Assembly (NCBI GenBank): GCA_028571685.1
Contig: CM053146.1
Span: 116,783,431 to 116,847,430 of the forward strand
Length of the DNA stretch: 64,000 bases
DNA from: Heterohyrax brucei
Lineage: Eukaryota > Chordata > Mammalia > Hyracoidea > Procaviidae
Direction: 5' to 3'
Shown here: in pieces, positions 10,143-19,559 of the stretch
Layout: every line of letters starts with the position of its first letter
How positions within the stretch are numbered: position 1 is the stretch's first letter
Notes under the pieces: generated by a model
Seen by the model: only the letters and a program-made list of their open reading frames with translations
What the model was told of the DNA's origin: nothing
Database searches by the model: none
Position numbers and translations under genes: made by a program

Positions 10143-11080
10143 TTTATATACGTTTTTTGGTATGACCTGGGCTATAGGATGAGAAAGATTACTATTTCAA
10201 AACAATAACAACAAAAAACCACCAAGAACAATTACATAGCTATGTTTATATTGTTTAAGGATGTGGCAGAATTAAGTAAGTGTAAAGAAGTCTCTGTTAG
10301 GAGAACTCAATAATAAGCATCAAAAAGAACACTTGGCATGTTGAGCTAGGTGATCTGTAACAGGAAAGCTTATTTTTTTCACCTACAGGCAGAAGGTTCT
10401 AGAAGCTGAAAGAAAAGGAAAATTAAAAAAAAAAAGGAATCTCAGCAGGGACAGTGTGCCTCTGGAACATGGTGGCAGGCCAGGACCCAAGCAAGGAAGC
10501 TTTGGTAAGGAATTTCCCTGGGGTAGAGGTTAGGGCAGTGGTGACTGAGAAACTGTAAGTACAGTGTTCCTTTGTATTCAGTTTTCAGTCATTTATTATT
10601 TCATGAGACATTAGTACTTCTTCATTATTCCCAACCCTTCAAAAGAGTCTGCCTTGCACAATGGCTTTTTGTTGGTGGTGAATTTCTGGAGAAATGAGGG
10701 GAAATGGTGCCTGCACAAAGCCTGGAAAGAGAAGAGTGATCCCAGGAAGTGGGATAGTAAGCAGGGACCAGGAATCTAGGGGAAGCAGGAAGTTTTGGCA
10801 AAGGGGAACCAAGATAATAACCACGGGCTTCCTGGGAATAAAAGGGAATCTGGAAGAGTATCCTCCATATCTCTCCGTGCATGCACTGAGGACTCGAACC
10901 ATTTTATTTGGATATTAAAGGAAAAGATGATCCTTGAAGTCTGGGGAGTCAGGTCAAGTGAGTCACAAGAGGAGCGCTGAGCAGCAGAACGTGTGTGTGC
11001 TTTCAGAAGGCTGCTTCTCCTCATGCCGGCAGGGCGGATTTTGGAGCTCTGTAAGGCCTGGGGACCCTGGAGGCATGGGA
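10143..11080. other. Unique sequence, nothing recognised
   Basis: Short overlapping frames on both strands at 10,625-11,024 match nothing I know. An A-run lies at 10,426-10,436. Confidence 0.4.
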
Positions 11081-11081
11081 T

Positions 11082-11192
11082 AAGTCATCAGTTCGAATTC
11101 ACCAGCTCCCTGGAAATCCTATGGGGTAGTTGTACTCTGTCCTACAGGATCTCTATGAGGTGGTATTTACTGCAATGAGTTTGTCTTTTTTT
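11082..11192 (+). repeat. AfroSINE 3' two thirds
   Basis: ATCAGTTCGAATTCACCAGC and CTATGGGGTAGTTGTACTCT. The head is not recognisable. Confidence 0.75.
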
Positions 11193-11650
11193 ATTTATAT
11201 TTTCTGTTACAACTTGGGCATCTTAACTTTAGAGAGCTCATGTCATGCTAAATACAGTACAATATTTTTTCTGTGAAAACAATTTTGTAACATCACTCTG
11301 ATATTATATGTTCTTAGTATTACAGGTTCTTTACATTGAGAGGTTTTTGCTTTATTTGGGGCCCGATACGTTAAAAAAAAAAAACAAAAACAGATCTCAA
11401 AATTTTCACATACCTTTGCAAAGTTGGTAAGCTTTGTGCAGTGTGCACTCAATCATCTGAGAGATAAAATGCTTACGTATGAGAGCAAGCTCTTTCTTGC
11501 AATAGTAGAGCCAATTCCCCAAAAAAGGCTGTAACCTCCTCTCAACAAACACAGATACTTAACTCACACTTACGAATACTTGATTTAAACACTTTTTACT
11601 TCTTTCATAAACTGCTTAAAGTTTGTTTACCATGTAAGAGAAGTCCAGGT
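11193..11650. other. Unique sequence, nothing recognised
   Basis: AT-rich, with an A-run near 11,372-11,384. No repeat or gene seen. Confidence 0.4.
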
Positions 11651-11654
11651 AGCT

Positions 11655-11808
11655 GGTGCTTTAGTTATGCAGGGTTACATATCGCTACACTGCTACAGCT
11701 ACTAACCAAAAGCTTGGCAGTTCAAATCTGCCAAGTGCTCCTTGGGAACTCTATGTGGCAGTTCTACTCTGACCTAAGTGTTGGAATTGACTCAATGGCA
11801 GTGGTAGA
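11655..11808 (+). repeat. AfroSINE, short form
   Basis: GCTACTAACCAAAAGCTTGG, then ACTCTATGTGGCAGTTCTAC and GAATTGACTCAATGGCAGTG. It abuts the LTR that follows. Confidence 0.8.
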
Positions 11809-12056
11809 TTAGTCATCTAGTGCTGCTATAACAGAAATACTGCAAGAGAAATTTATTCTCTCATAGTTTAAGAGGTGGGAGTTCCAAATCCAGGGTGTCA
11901 TCTTTAGGAAAAGGCTTTCTTTCTCTCTGTTGGCTTTGGAGGAAGGGAGCTCCTTGTCTCTTCAGCTTTGGTTTCTTAGTTCCTTGGAGACCTCCATGTG
12001 GCTTGGTAACTATCTTCCCTCAACTCTGATTGCTCACTTGTTTTTTAAGTCTCTTT

Positions 12057-12070
12057 CATATGTCAAAAGA
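12057..12070. repeat. Target-site duplication of RTE1, left copy
   Basis: CATATGTCAAAAGA, identical to 12,554-12,567. The perfect 14-bp repeat brackets the RTE1 insertion. Confidence 0.9.
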
Positions 12071-12553
12071 TCTGCAGTAAAAGATCTTTTTAAAATGTTA
12101 AAAAGGAATGACTATGGTGGGCCTGACCCAAGCCATGGTGTTTTCAGTCACTTCATATGCAGGCAAAAGCTGGATGACAAACAGGAAAGACCAAAGAAGA
12201 ATTGATGTCTTTGAATGTTGGTATTGGTGAAGCTACTGAATATACTACGGACTGCTGAAAGAATGAACAAATCTGTCTTGGAAGAAGTACAACTAGAATG
12301 CTCCTTAAGATGCAAGGATGACAAGAGTGCATATCACATACTTTGGGCATGCCATCAGGAGGGACCCGTCCCTGGAGAAGGACATCATGCTTGGTAGACT
12401 GTCAACGAAGAAGAGGAAGATCCTCAGCATGATAGACAGACACCGTGGCCGCAGCAGTGGGCTCAGACAGAGCAAGGACTGTGAGGGCAGTGTAGCAGCA
12501 GGCAGTGGTTCACTCTGTTGAGTCAAAACCGACTCAATGACACCTAACAACAA
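12071..12553 (+). mobile_element. RTE1 (BovB-like) LINE, 5'-truncated
   Basis: Contains the C-terminal coding region of the RTE reverse transcriptase protein and the 3' end. Landmarks are GGGCCTGACCCAAGCCATGG, TCTTGGAAGAAGTACAACTA, CTGGAGAAGGACATCATGCT and the tail ACCGACTCAATGACACCTAA CAACAAC. It is 483 bp, bracketed by a perfect 14-bp duplication. RTE encodes one protein with an AP endonuclease and a reverse transcriptase. Only the last part is here, with internal stops. Confidence 0.85.
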
Positions 12554-12693
12554 CATATGTCAAAAGAGACTTAAAACACAGCCTTCACTAGTCTTGCTTC
12601 ATTAAGATAACAAAGACAATCCATTTCCAAATGAGGTTGTAACACAGACACAATACATAATTTGGGAGAGTGGGGACAATTCAATCCACAACA

Positions 12694-12989
12694 GGTGATT
12701 TCAGGGCTAGTATGGTACTCAGTGTTGCTCAAGGGTACAGTATGTTTGTTCTTATTCTACATTGTTAGCATATGGCTTTAATACTTATCATCACAAAATG
12801 GCTGGAAGACTTTTTTTATACTTCATAATTTAGATGAATAGACACTTCTTTTTCAAATAGAATTTTGGTCGTCTAATGTAGCATGGGAATAATTGTTAGT
12901 GTGTTTATCTATAAACCTTTTGGTTATCAATTAGAGTCTCATTTCTAATTAAAAGAAGAAGAAAAGAAAAAGGGTTGAGACACTCGAAC
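12694..12989. other. Unique sequence, nothing recognised
   Basis: AT-rich, no repeat or gene seen. Confidence 0.4.
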
Positions 12990-13118
12990 CAAAGCAAAAA
13001 CCCAACCTGTTGCTGTCAAGTTGATTGACTCATAGTGATCCTATAAGACAGAGAAGAACTGCCCCATGGGGTTGCCAAGAAGCACCTGGTGGATTCAAAC
13101 TGCTGCACTTTTGTTTAG
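12990..13118 (-). repeat. AfroSINE, short form, antisense, 5' end missing
   Basis: CTGTTGCTGTCAAGTTGATT and CTATAAGACAGAGAAGAACT to CTGGTGGATTCAAACTGC. Confidence 0.8.
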
Positions 13119-14584
13119 CATCTGTAAGTCTCAATGATGACACCTAGTAATTAGTAAATTAAAACCTGCAAAGTAAATCTCAAGGCTTGACACAAATTGT
13201 AATTTTTTAAAGTGTTCTCATGTCAAGAGACTATTTAAAGTACAGGTTTTATAGATCCTTTCCTTTTAAATAGAATTTTCCTAGCTAATGAGATGCTGAG
13301 TGGTATTGCCTTTATTTTTATCTGGCCAAGCTTCTCTCCATCTGTTTTCCCATAATGCCCCCATTCTCTCCTCCAGATGTTTGGCAAGATATCTCAACTT
13401 GATGTCTATTTCTTCTTGTTCTCCTTAACCTCACATGAACCTTCAAGTCATAAGTCTTTGGAAATAGACACAAGGAGCTTTCTTTCAAATTACCATCCTT
13501 TATTTGAGCAGTTCTATCTCTAGGGTCAGTACAAGCCAAAAAAAATTTTTTTTCTCTCTGTAGAATTTCTTGGCTGTGCATGTCAAAAAAAAAAAAAAGG
13601 AGAAGAAAGAAAGCAGAAGTATAAGATAGTTAAACAACTTCTTCATGTTCACATAAACCAGAAACTCAGAAATAGGAATCAAATATGAAGAATCTCACAT
13701 TTGATTCTTTCAAACATTTCATTTACTGAAAACTGAAGCTGTTCTATCAGTCATGCTAAAGCTTCAACTTTGATCAATGCCTCTATTCAATAGAGGGTCA
13801 AATACCTGAAGGGAAATGAAAGAACTCTCTGGCACACATGGCAGGAAAGGATCATTTGTGGGTGCCTGCTGAAAAGACAAACGCCTCACATTCACTTCTC
13901 TCTTACTGTGTCAGTGATCTCTCTCTGCTGCTCAGCTGATCACAGAGGATCCCACACTCCAGCTAATCAGCTGCTTTTCAAAGCCAACAAAATGGAGATG
14001 AAGGTTTAAATACTTGGAAACTAAATCATAACTTAAAAAAAAAAAAAAATCTAGTTACATGAAAATATCTCCCTGATAAAAGTGTAGAGCATGCTAGGAA
14101 AATTCTTTTCTCAGGCCACCTGCTGACATTCTATTTTGTAACTGAGGAGAACATTGCCTCATGCCCACAGCTTATACAGAGGTAAAGCTTCTTGGCCAGG
14201 AAAAAAAGAAGTTACAATAAACCTCAGTGACAGCTTAGGTAGTTTTCATGGTGCAAAGGCACCTGCAAAGTAGAAAACTCTCATTCCTATTCTTTGAAAA
14301 ATAGTTCATCCTTCCTGAAGCATCATTTCATCCACTGCTTGTCTATTCTCACTGCCAACGTGCTGGGTAAAGTCCCCATTGGCTTACGGTTTCACTAAAG
14401 CCATGGCCCACACCTACCTCCCCGTTTCCACACTCTTCACTGATCCAATCCATCTATCCCACTAGAACAGCATCCAAAGAAGATCCTTCTGTTTGTGTGG
14501 AATAAATATCCAAAGAAGCTGTTTGAGGGAGGAAAACAGCAACAAAACAAGCCCAAAGGCTCACCCAAGGGCATGAGTCAAGCT
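13119..14584. other. Unique DNA, nothing recognised
   Basis: About 1.5 kb free of recognisable young repeats apart from A-runs at 13,584-13,598 and 14,035-14,050. No gene seen. Confidence 0.4.
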
Positions 14585-14680
14585 GTTATGACTATACTTT
14601 TTCATGGTGACCCCACGTGTGGCAGAATAGAACTGTGCTCCATAGAGTTTTCAATGGCTAATTTTCAGAAATGGATCACC
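14585..14680 (-). repeat. AfroSINE long form, antisense, first half
   Basis: Reads CATGGTGACCCCACGTGTGG, then CTCCATAGAGTTTTCAATGG and ends ATGGATCACC. The second half resumes at 18,275-18,379. It is the outermost layer of a four-level nest. Confidence 0.75.
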
Positions 14681-14929
14681 TTAGATCATCTGCATCTCAC
14701 ATGCTTTGGACACGCTGTCAGCAGGGATGAGTCTCTGGAGAAGGACATCATCTTTGGTAGAGTGGAGGGTCAGCGAGTAAGAGGAAGATCCTGAACAAGA
14801 TGGACTGACACAGTGGCTGCAACAATGGTCTTAAACATGAAAACTGCTGTGTGAATGGTGCAGGCCCAGGCAGTGTTTCATTCTGTTGTGCAAAGGGTCT
14901 CAATGAGTCTGAACCAACTGGACGTCACC
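14681..14929 (+). mobile_element. RTE1 3' end, 5'-truncated, inserted in a SINE
   Basis: TCTCTGGAGAAGGACATCAT, GACTGACACAGTGGCTGCAA and TTTCATTCTGTTGTGCAAAG lead to the tail CAACTGGACGTCACC, where the ERVL LTR cuts in. The missing tail with CAACAACAAC appears beyond the provirus at about 18,252-18,274. GATCACC occurs at both outer junctions (14,674-14,680; 18,275-18,281), fitting a target duplication. Confidence 0.8.
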
Positions 14930-15100
14930 TGTCTTAGGCTAGGTTTTCTAGGGAAGCAAAACCAGTAACATGTGTATGTACAAGGAAAGATTTATGTATA
15001 TAAAGGACAAGGAAAAATAGATATACTTACATCTAACATGACATATATAGATATACTTACATCTAACATCTTACATCTAACATGACATAACTTAACACAT
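14930..15100 (-). mobile_element. ERVL 3' LTR remnant
   Basis: The first 75 bp or so (plus-strand TGTCTTAGGCTAGGTTTTCT) match the 5' LTR edge at 17,634. After that it becomes a degenerate repeat of TATACTTACATCTAACAT (about 15,018-15,092). The boundary with the pol end is uncertain, and the LTR is clearly shorter than its partner. Confidence 0.6.
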
Positions 15101-15526
15101 GTACACCTGAAAATGCCTTAGCCCATTTACATCTTATGTTTCATAAGTAAGCAAAAATATCTGATACACACATACAAAGCAGGAATACTCTTAACAATTA
15201 CGGTCCTTGTTTCTGCAACTGTTCACATGGCCATAATGGATATTTAGAACTGCCTTCTTCTACAACCCGTTCTGTATTCCGTTTGCCCTCAGCAAGCACC
15301 TCAGCTGGTCATGGTTCCTTGCCTGGTGAGGTGACCCAAATCTTCATTCCTGAAGGGTCTGGGCTATTAGCAGTCATTTTGGAATTGGGTTGCTGTACTT
15401 TTCCCTTGACCTTAATTACAGGACATGGTAGTACTAGCAGGTATCCTAAGGGATCCCCTGCTTTCCAAACATACTCTTCTTTACCTCTGTTATGTAATAT
15501 CAGTCCAATTCCATCTTCATAGTTGG

Positions 15527-16073
15527 TGTGGGAAACATGGCCAAGTTTAGGACAAGCATAGTGGCCTGAGTGAGGGGCTTGTGAGCCTGTAAATGAGTGA
15601 GTGAACAACAGCCACAAATGGCTAGAATGCATGACATCAGACCCTCCCGAAAGATGGGTCTGGCCTGCTGAATGTGATCTTTGTACTGCACCCAGGCCTA
15701 CATGCTTTCCTTCTCCAAGGTGAATTCACCTGAGGAAGTGGCCTTTGTTATACTGATTTGATAGGAGGCACAAGTTTGCCTTGAGGGGTAGTTCCCTAAA
15801 ACCTGATTCAACTTAATACCTGCTTTCCTGCACATATACCTATTCCATTTGCTATATAAATATGAGACTTATAATGCCCAAATTAGAGCGTGGGGCATTA
15901 GAGATACTGGCTCTCCTCCTCAACACTACTGTCTTCTGTGTGGCGTTCTTCATTGGCACCCATCAGCCGCTGGCAGTATAGACCTGGGGGGCTCAACTTA
16001 TCAGTGTGGGCAGTACAGACCTGCAAGGCCCAACTGATCAACCGCGGGCAATCCAGACCTATGAGACTCAACA
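15527..16073 (+). mobile_element. Solo LTR inserted in the ERVL dUTPase region
   Basis: 547 bp starting TGTGGGAAACATGGCC and ending GAGACTCAACA, with GTTGG on both sides (15,522-15,526; 16,074-16,078). A TATATAAATATGAGAC box at about 15,853-15,868 suggests plus orientation. Its 3' part holds three tandem copies of a unit of about 38 bp. The 5-bp duplication fits ERVK/ERVL-type integration; I cannot name the family. It is the youngest layer of the nest. Confidence 0.8.
15968..16073 (+). repeat. Three tandem 38-bp units inside the solo LTR
   Basis: Repeated theme GGCAGTAYAGACCT..GGCYCAACTKATCA: copies start near 15,970, 16,006 and 16,046. They are diverged and end at the LTR terminus. Confidence 0.65.
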
Positions 16074-17613
16074 GTTGGGATCAATCACACAGCCAGTATT
16101 GTAACTCCCTTCTTTGACTGTTGATCCAGAGGCATAAGGAGCCCAAAATGGCCTGGAGGCAATTTTAGCTTGTAGTTCAGTGGAATTGTTGATGTGTCTC
16201 CAGGTGGCAACATTCCTCCCTTTGGAACTAAGACATTTAACCCTGCAGAGTATAAGGTCATGGTAACAGGAAACAAAAATCTTGCAAGTGGGTCACTAGG
16301 GGTAGCAGTGAGTGGTGTCACTCCCATTTCTACCCCTTGATTCCTGGACCTATGAATTCTGGTTATAGGAGAAACAGCACCATATATTGAATGCTGGTTT
16401 ACAGCATATACAGCTTCCTGGAGAAAATTTCCCCAACCCTGCAAGGTATTGCCACCTAGCTGGCAGTGTAACAGTGTCTTCAGGAGGCCATTCAATTGTT
16501 CTGTCAAGCCAGCTGCTTCAGGATGATGGGGAACATGGTAAGACCAGTGAATTCTATGAGCATGGGCCCACTTCTGTACTTTGTTTGCTGTGAAGTGAGT
16601 CCCTTGATCAGAAGCAATGTTGTGTAGGATACCATGACAGTGGTTAAGTCATTTTGTAAGTCCACGGATGGTAGTTTGGCAGAAGAGTGTCATTCTGGGA
16701 AGGCAAATCCATATCCAGAGTAACTATTCCATTAAGGACAAAGCACTTTCCTTTCCATGATAGAAAAGGTCCAGTGTAGTCAACTTGCCACCAGGTTGCT
16801 GGCTGATCACCTCGAGGAACAGTGCCGTATCGAGGACTCTGTTGGTCTCTGCTGCTGGCAGATTGGGCACACAGCAGTGGCTGTAGCCAAGTCAGCCTTG
16901 GTGTGTGAGAGTTCATGTTTCTGGGCCCATGCATAACCACTGTCCCTGCCACCATGACCCCTTTGTTCATGAGCCCATTGGGCAATAACAGGGGTAGCCA
17001 GGGAAAGAGAATGATTGGTTCCCATAGAACATGTCATCTTATCTGCTTGAGTGTTCAACTCATCCTCTGCTGAGCATTGGTGAGCATTCACATGAGACAC
17101 AAATATCTTTATTTCTTTGGCCCATTCAGGGAGGTCTATCCACATACCTCTCCCCTATAAATCCTTTCTCCAATCTTCTAGTCATGTTCCTTCTAAGTCC
17201 CTGAACAACTGGCCAAGCACTGGCCACAGCCAGGAGTGGTTCTAGGGAAACAAAATTGTAAAAATGAATCCTTTCAAGCGGTTCTCGAGTCTCGCTAATA
17301 GTAACACTGTTAATAACCCTACTCCTACCACTGAAGAGTGCTGTGCTAGTCCACGGGCTGAGGTGGTGGTACACATCTGCAAAATAGCACCAACAATAGA
17401 TCAGACATTGGTGAAGGGTGACACTCAGGGTGAAAACATGTGTGATAACTTTTCGAAATTGGGTGAGGATGAGAAGTATAAGGAAGTTGGATGGCTGGTC
17501 CTACTTGCATTAGATAAACTGGAGAAAGAAAGAGATGAGCTCAGGGCTTTGGAATGAAAGCTCTCTTGCTGTGTAAGAGACCTCAAAGCTTCCACTTGTG
17601 CTTTAAAAGAAAA

Positions 17614-17630
17614 CTCCGCTCCTGGTACCA
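17614..17630 (-). promoter_or_regulatory. ERVL primer-binding site (tRNA-Leu)
   Basis: The minus strand reads TGGTACCAGGAGCGGAG. Its first 12 bases match the complement of the 3' end of tRNA-Leu (TAA), including CCA. It starts three bases after the 5' LTR, the expected place. Confidence 0.8.
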
Positions 17631-17633
17631 AAT

Positions 17634-18250
17634 TGTCTTAGGCTGAGTTTTCTAGGGAAGCAAAACCAGTAACATCTGTATATATAAGGAAAGACTTATA
17701 TATATAAAGTACAAGGAAAGATATATATATATACATGTACAAGGAAAGGTAGATATTATATATACATATACATACATGTATATATATATATACACACACA
17801 CACACATATATAGGAAACAGTTCACACAGTTGCAGAAGCTGAATGTCCCAAGTCCTGGCACAAGTCTCACATGGCCATGGGAACTGGTGAACCCAAGGTC
17901 AGCAGGTCAGAGACCAGAGTTCTAGATCACTAGTTGTGTAAGTCAGCAGATCTCAAGCTGGCGTCAAGACAGAGCTGCAGAGGCTGCCGGACCCAAGACA
18001 GGCAGGTCAGGGAACAGGACTCTCAAGCGTCAGCTGTAAGCGTTGATGAATCCAACAGCTGCTAGTTCAAATCCAGGAACCAGATGCCAGAAGCAAGCAG
18101 GAGCTGCTGGCTACATGAGCAGAAGGGCAGTAGGTGGTAGAAGGCAGAGAGACAAGAGCTGAGGGGCTGGAAGCCACCACAGGCCCTGCCCTGCCACCTA
18201 ATATAGCAGCCAAATATGGAGTAGCCAAAAATGACATAATCCTGACCACC
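17634..18250 (-). mobile_element. ERVL 5' LTR with embedded microsatellite
   Basis: The plus strand starts TGTCTTAGGCTGAGTTTTCT. The right boundary is placed just before the RTE1 tail remnant (GCGCCTATCAACAACAAC). Length is about 617 bp. A (TA)n/(CA)n tract fills 17,700-17,815, where a T-rich region of the LTR has expanded. Confidence 0.7.
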
Positions 18251-18251
18251 A

Positions 18252-18274
18252 TAGCGCCTATCAACAACAACAAA
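18252..18274 (+). mobile_element. RTE1 tail beyond the provirus
   Basis: GCGCCTATCAACAACAACAA continues the RTE1 3' end cut at 14,929. Confidence 0.6.
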
Positions 18275-18379
18275 GATCACCAGACCTTTCTTCTGAGGCA
18301 CCTCTGGGTAGACTCAAACCTCTAACCCTTCAGTTAGCAGCCAAACATGTTAATCATGTGAACTACCTAGAGACTCCAT
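18275..18379 (-). repeat. AfroSINE long form, antisense, second half
   Basis: GATCACCAGACCTTTCTTCT, then GCACCTCTGGGTAGACTCAA and AACTACCTAGAGACTCC, the rest of the SINE started at 14,585. A GA-rich run (18,386-18,420) follows. Confidence 0.8.
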
Positions 18380-18574
18380 GTCAGAAGAGAAGGAGGAAGA
18401 GGAGGAGGAAAAAAAAAACCAGGAGACCGAGTGATGGGTCTGAGTGATGGTGGAAACTGTCTCACTCACTGATGTAATCTTTCTTCGTTACTCTCATCTT
18501 CAGAAAACTGGAGGTGTTTGTGGTTGCAGAAATTTTTAGTTGACTTTACAAGGAAATAAATACAACGTGACTTG

Positions 18575-18710
18575 AGTGGCAGACAAATTTTTTTTTTAAA
18601 TTTTATGTCCCCTATAGCTTCTACCAAAAGACTTTGCCAACAATGTATGTTCCACATATACTTACTGAATGAAATGTCCATTATTGTTTACCAAAATATT
18701 TGGGTTAATG
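18575..18710. repeat. Diverged repeat pair, copy 1
   Basis: Shares an ordered series of words with 19,415-19,550: TATACTTACTGAATGAAA against TACACTTACTGAATGAAA, and ATTGTTTACCAAAATA against ACTGTTTACCAAAACA. The minus-strand frames at 18,466-18,681 and 19,292-19,519 begin similarly (M.[IV]SFSK). Family unknown. Confidence 0.55.
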
Positions 18711-19079
18711 ACTTTTCCTGTAAACCAGGATAAAACTCTGTGTTATAGTTACACAGACAAGTATACTATGTCTGCATAGAGATGTTAGATAAGGAGAAAT
18801 AAATACAAGAATAAGGGCAAGTGTGATGACGGCTGGTAACAGTCACAGATTGTGTGTTAGGATCCAGTCAAAACCCTCAGGGCCGGCATAGCCTGGTTGA
18901 CTTTTAGCCTAGACCATGAATGAATGAGTCCCATTGCCTGTGGAATTGACTTTGAATTCATTAGCCTGGCATTCCAGCACTGTATGACCTTGCCTTGATT
19001 GACTACACCCTAGTCTCCTTCCCCAGAACCTCTTACAACTTAGCCAGGTTGTACTGGTCACTTCTGTCTGAATACAAGT
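18711..19079. other. Unique sequence, nothing recognised
   Basis: No repeat or gene seen. Confidence 0.35.
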
Positions 19080-19250
19080 ATTAGTGATCTTGGGGAAATT
19101 AGTTAGCATCTCTGAATTTCAATCTTCTCATCTGTAAACTGGAAATAATCTCGTAACTCTGTTTAAAGAATTGAATGTGATAAAAATGATTAAAAAATCT
19201 GTACTCTGCCTCTCACATAGAAGATTCTCCATGAGTGTCAGCTCTTATTT
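19080..19250 (+). repeat. MIR
   Basis: GTGATCTTGGGGAAATTAGT, TCTTCTCATCTGTAAACTGG and CACATAGAAGATTCTCCATG follow the MIR order. Confidence 0.7.
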
Positions 19251-19414
19251 CTACTTTCCCACTGCTGATGAAATTTTGCTTCAATTAGTTATTACATTGC
19301 TCTTCGCGGCTCAAGTTCAAAGTCTTCAAAGTTCAAAGCTTCTTCTGAACTCCTATCATACTTTATTGCATAATTGTCTAACAATCTAGTTATTAAAGTC
19401 TCTCTCATCTCCTT

Positions 19415-19550
19415 TAGTAGATTATCAAGAATGTTTGTCTTCATATCCCATACAGTATCTACCTGAAGAGTTTGCAAATACTGTATGCTCTGTATACACT
19501 TACTGAATGAAACCTTCATTACTGTTTACCAAAACACTTCACATGATTTT
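19415..19550. repeat. Diverged repeat pair, copy 2
   Basis: Direct-orientation partner of 18,575-18,710 about 840 bp away. The longer minus-strand frame (75 codons, 19,292-19,519) starts MKVSFSKCIQSIQYLQ. No known protein family recognised. Confidence 0.55.
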
Positions 19551-19559
19551 CAGTTACAA

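Larger units (their letters stand above)
11809..12693 (-). mobile_element. Afrotherian ERVL-like solo LTR, antisense, split by RTE1
   Basis: The plus strand begins TTAGTCATCTAGTGCTGCTA and ends GGACAATTCAATCCACAACA, the two ends of an abundant afrotherian LTR in antisense. The U3 side begins near 12,693. Its middle is interrupted by an RTE1 copy (12,071-12,553). A fossil solo LTR with no internal retroviral region. Confidence 0.7.
15300..17250 (-). pseudogene. ERVL pol remnant: RNase H end, integrase, dUTPase
   Basis: Minus-strand translation segments resemble ERV-L Pol: VSHVNAHQ and ADKMT (end of RNase H), WAHEQRGHGG with CPICQQQRP (integrase zinc-binding region), RGDQPATWWQVDYTGP (integrase core), then LPPGHFGLLMPLDQQ and KKGVTILA (dUTPase), and RGKEEYVWKAGDPLG and LVLPCPVIKV near the end. 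A dUTPase after integrase is the mark of ERV-L. Decayed, broken in several places, and interrupted by a solo LTR; it makes no functional product. Confidence 0.85.
14930..18250 (-). mobile_element. ERVL-family endogenous retrovirus, fossil
   Basis: A minus-strand provirus of the ERV-L (class III) family. Parts in viral order: 5' LTR (17,634 to about 18,250), primer-binding site for tRNA-Leu (17,614-17,630), a short leader or gag remnant, the end of RNase H with the integrase zinc-binding and core region, the ERVL-specific dUTPase region, and a shortened 3' LTR remnant (from 14,930). Most of gag and the reverse transcriptase are missing, and what remains is broken in several places. A later solo LTR lies inside it. 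Ancient by its decay, but younger than the afrotherian RTE1 and SINE it sits in. Confidence 0.85.

Noticed and set aside
15309-15632. 107-codon minus-strand frame as one coherent retroviral protein
   Set aside because: It crosses the edge of the solo LTR at 15,527, so it mixes two elements and is not a natural protein.
16085-17145. Retroviral-looking frames as a domesticated host gene
   Set aside because: The region is broken in several places, interrupted by an LTR, and flanked by its own primer-binding site and LTRs, so a decayed provirus explains it.
17700-17815. TA/CA tract as a replication or matrix-attachment element
   Set aside because: It is an ordinary microsatellite expanded within the LTR.
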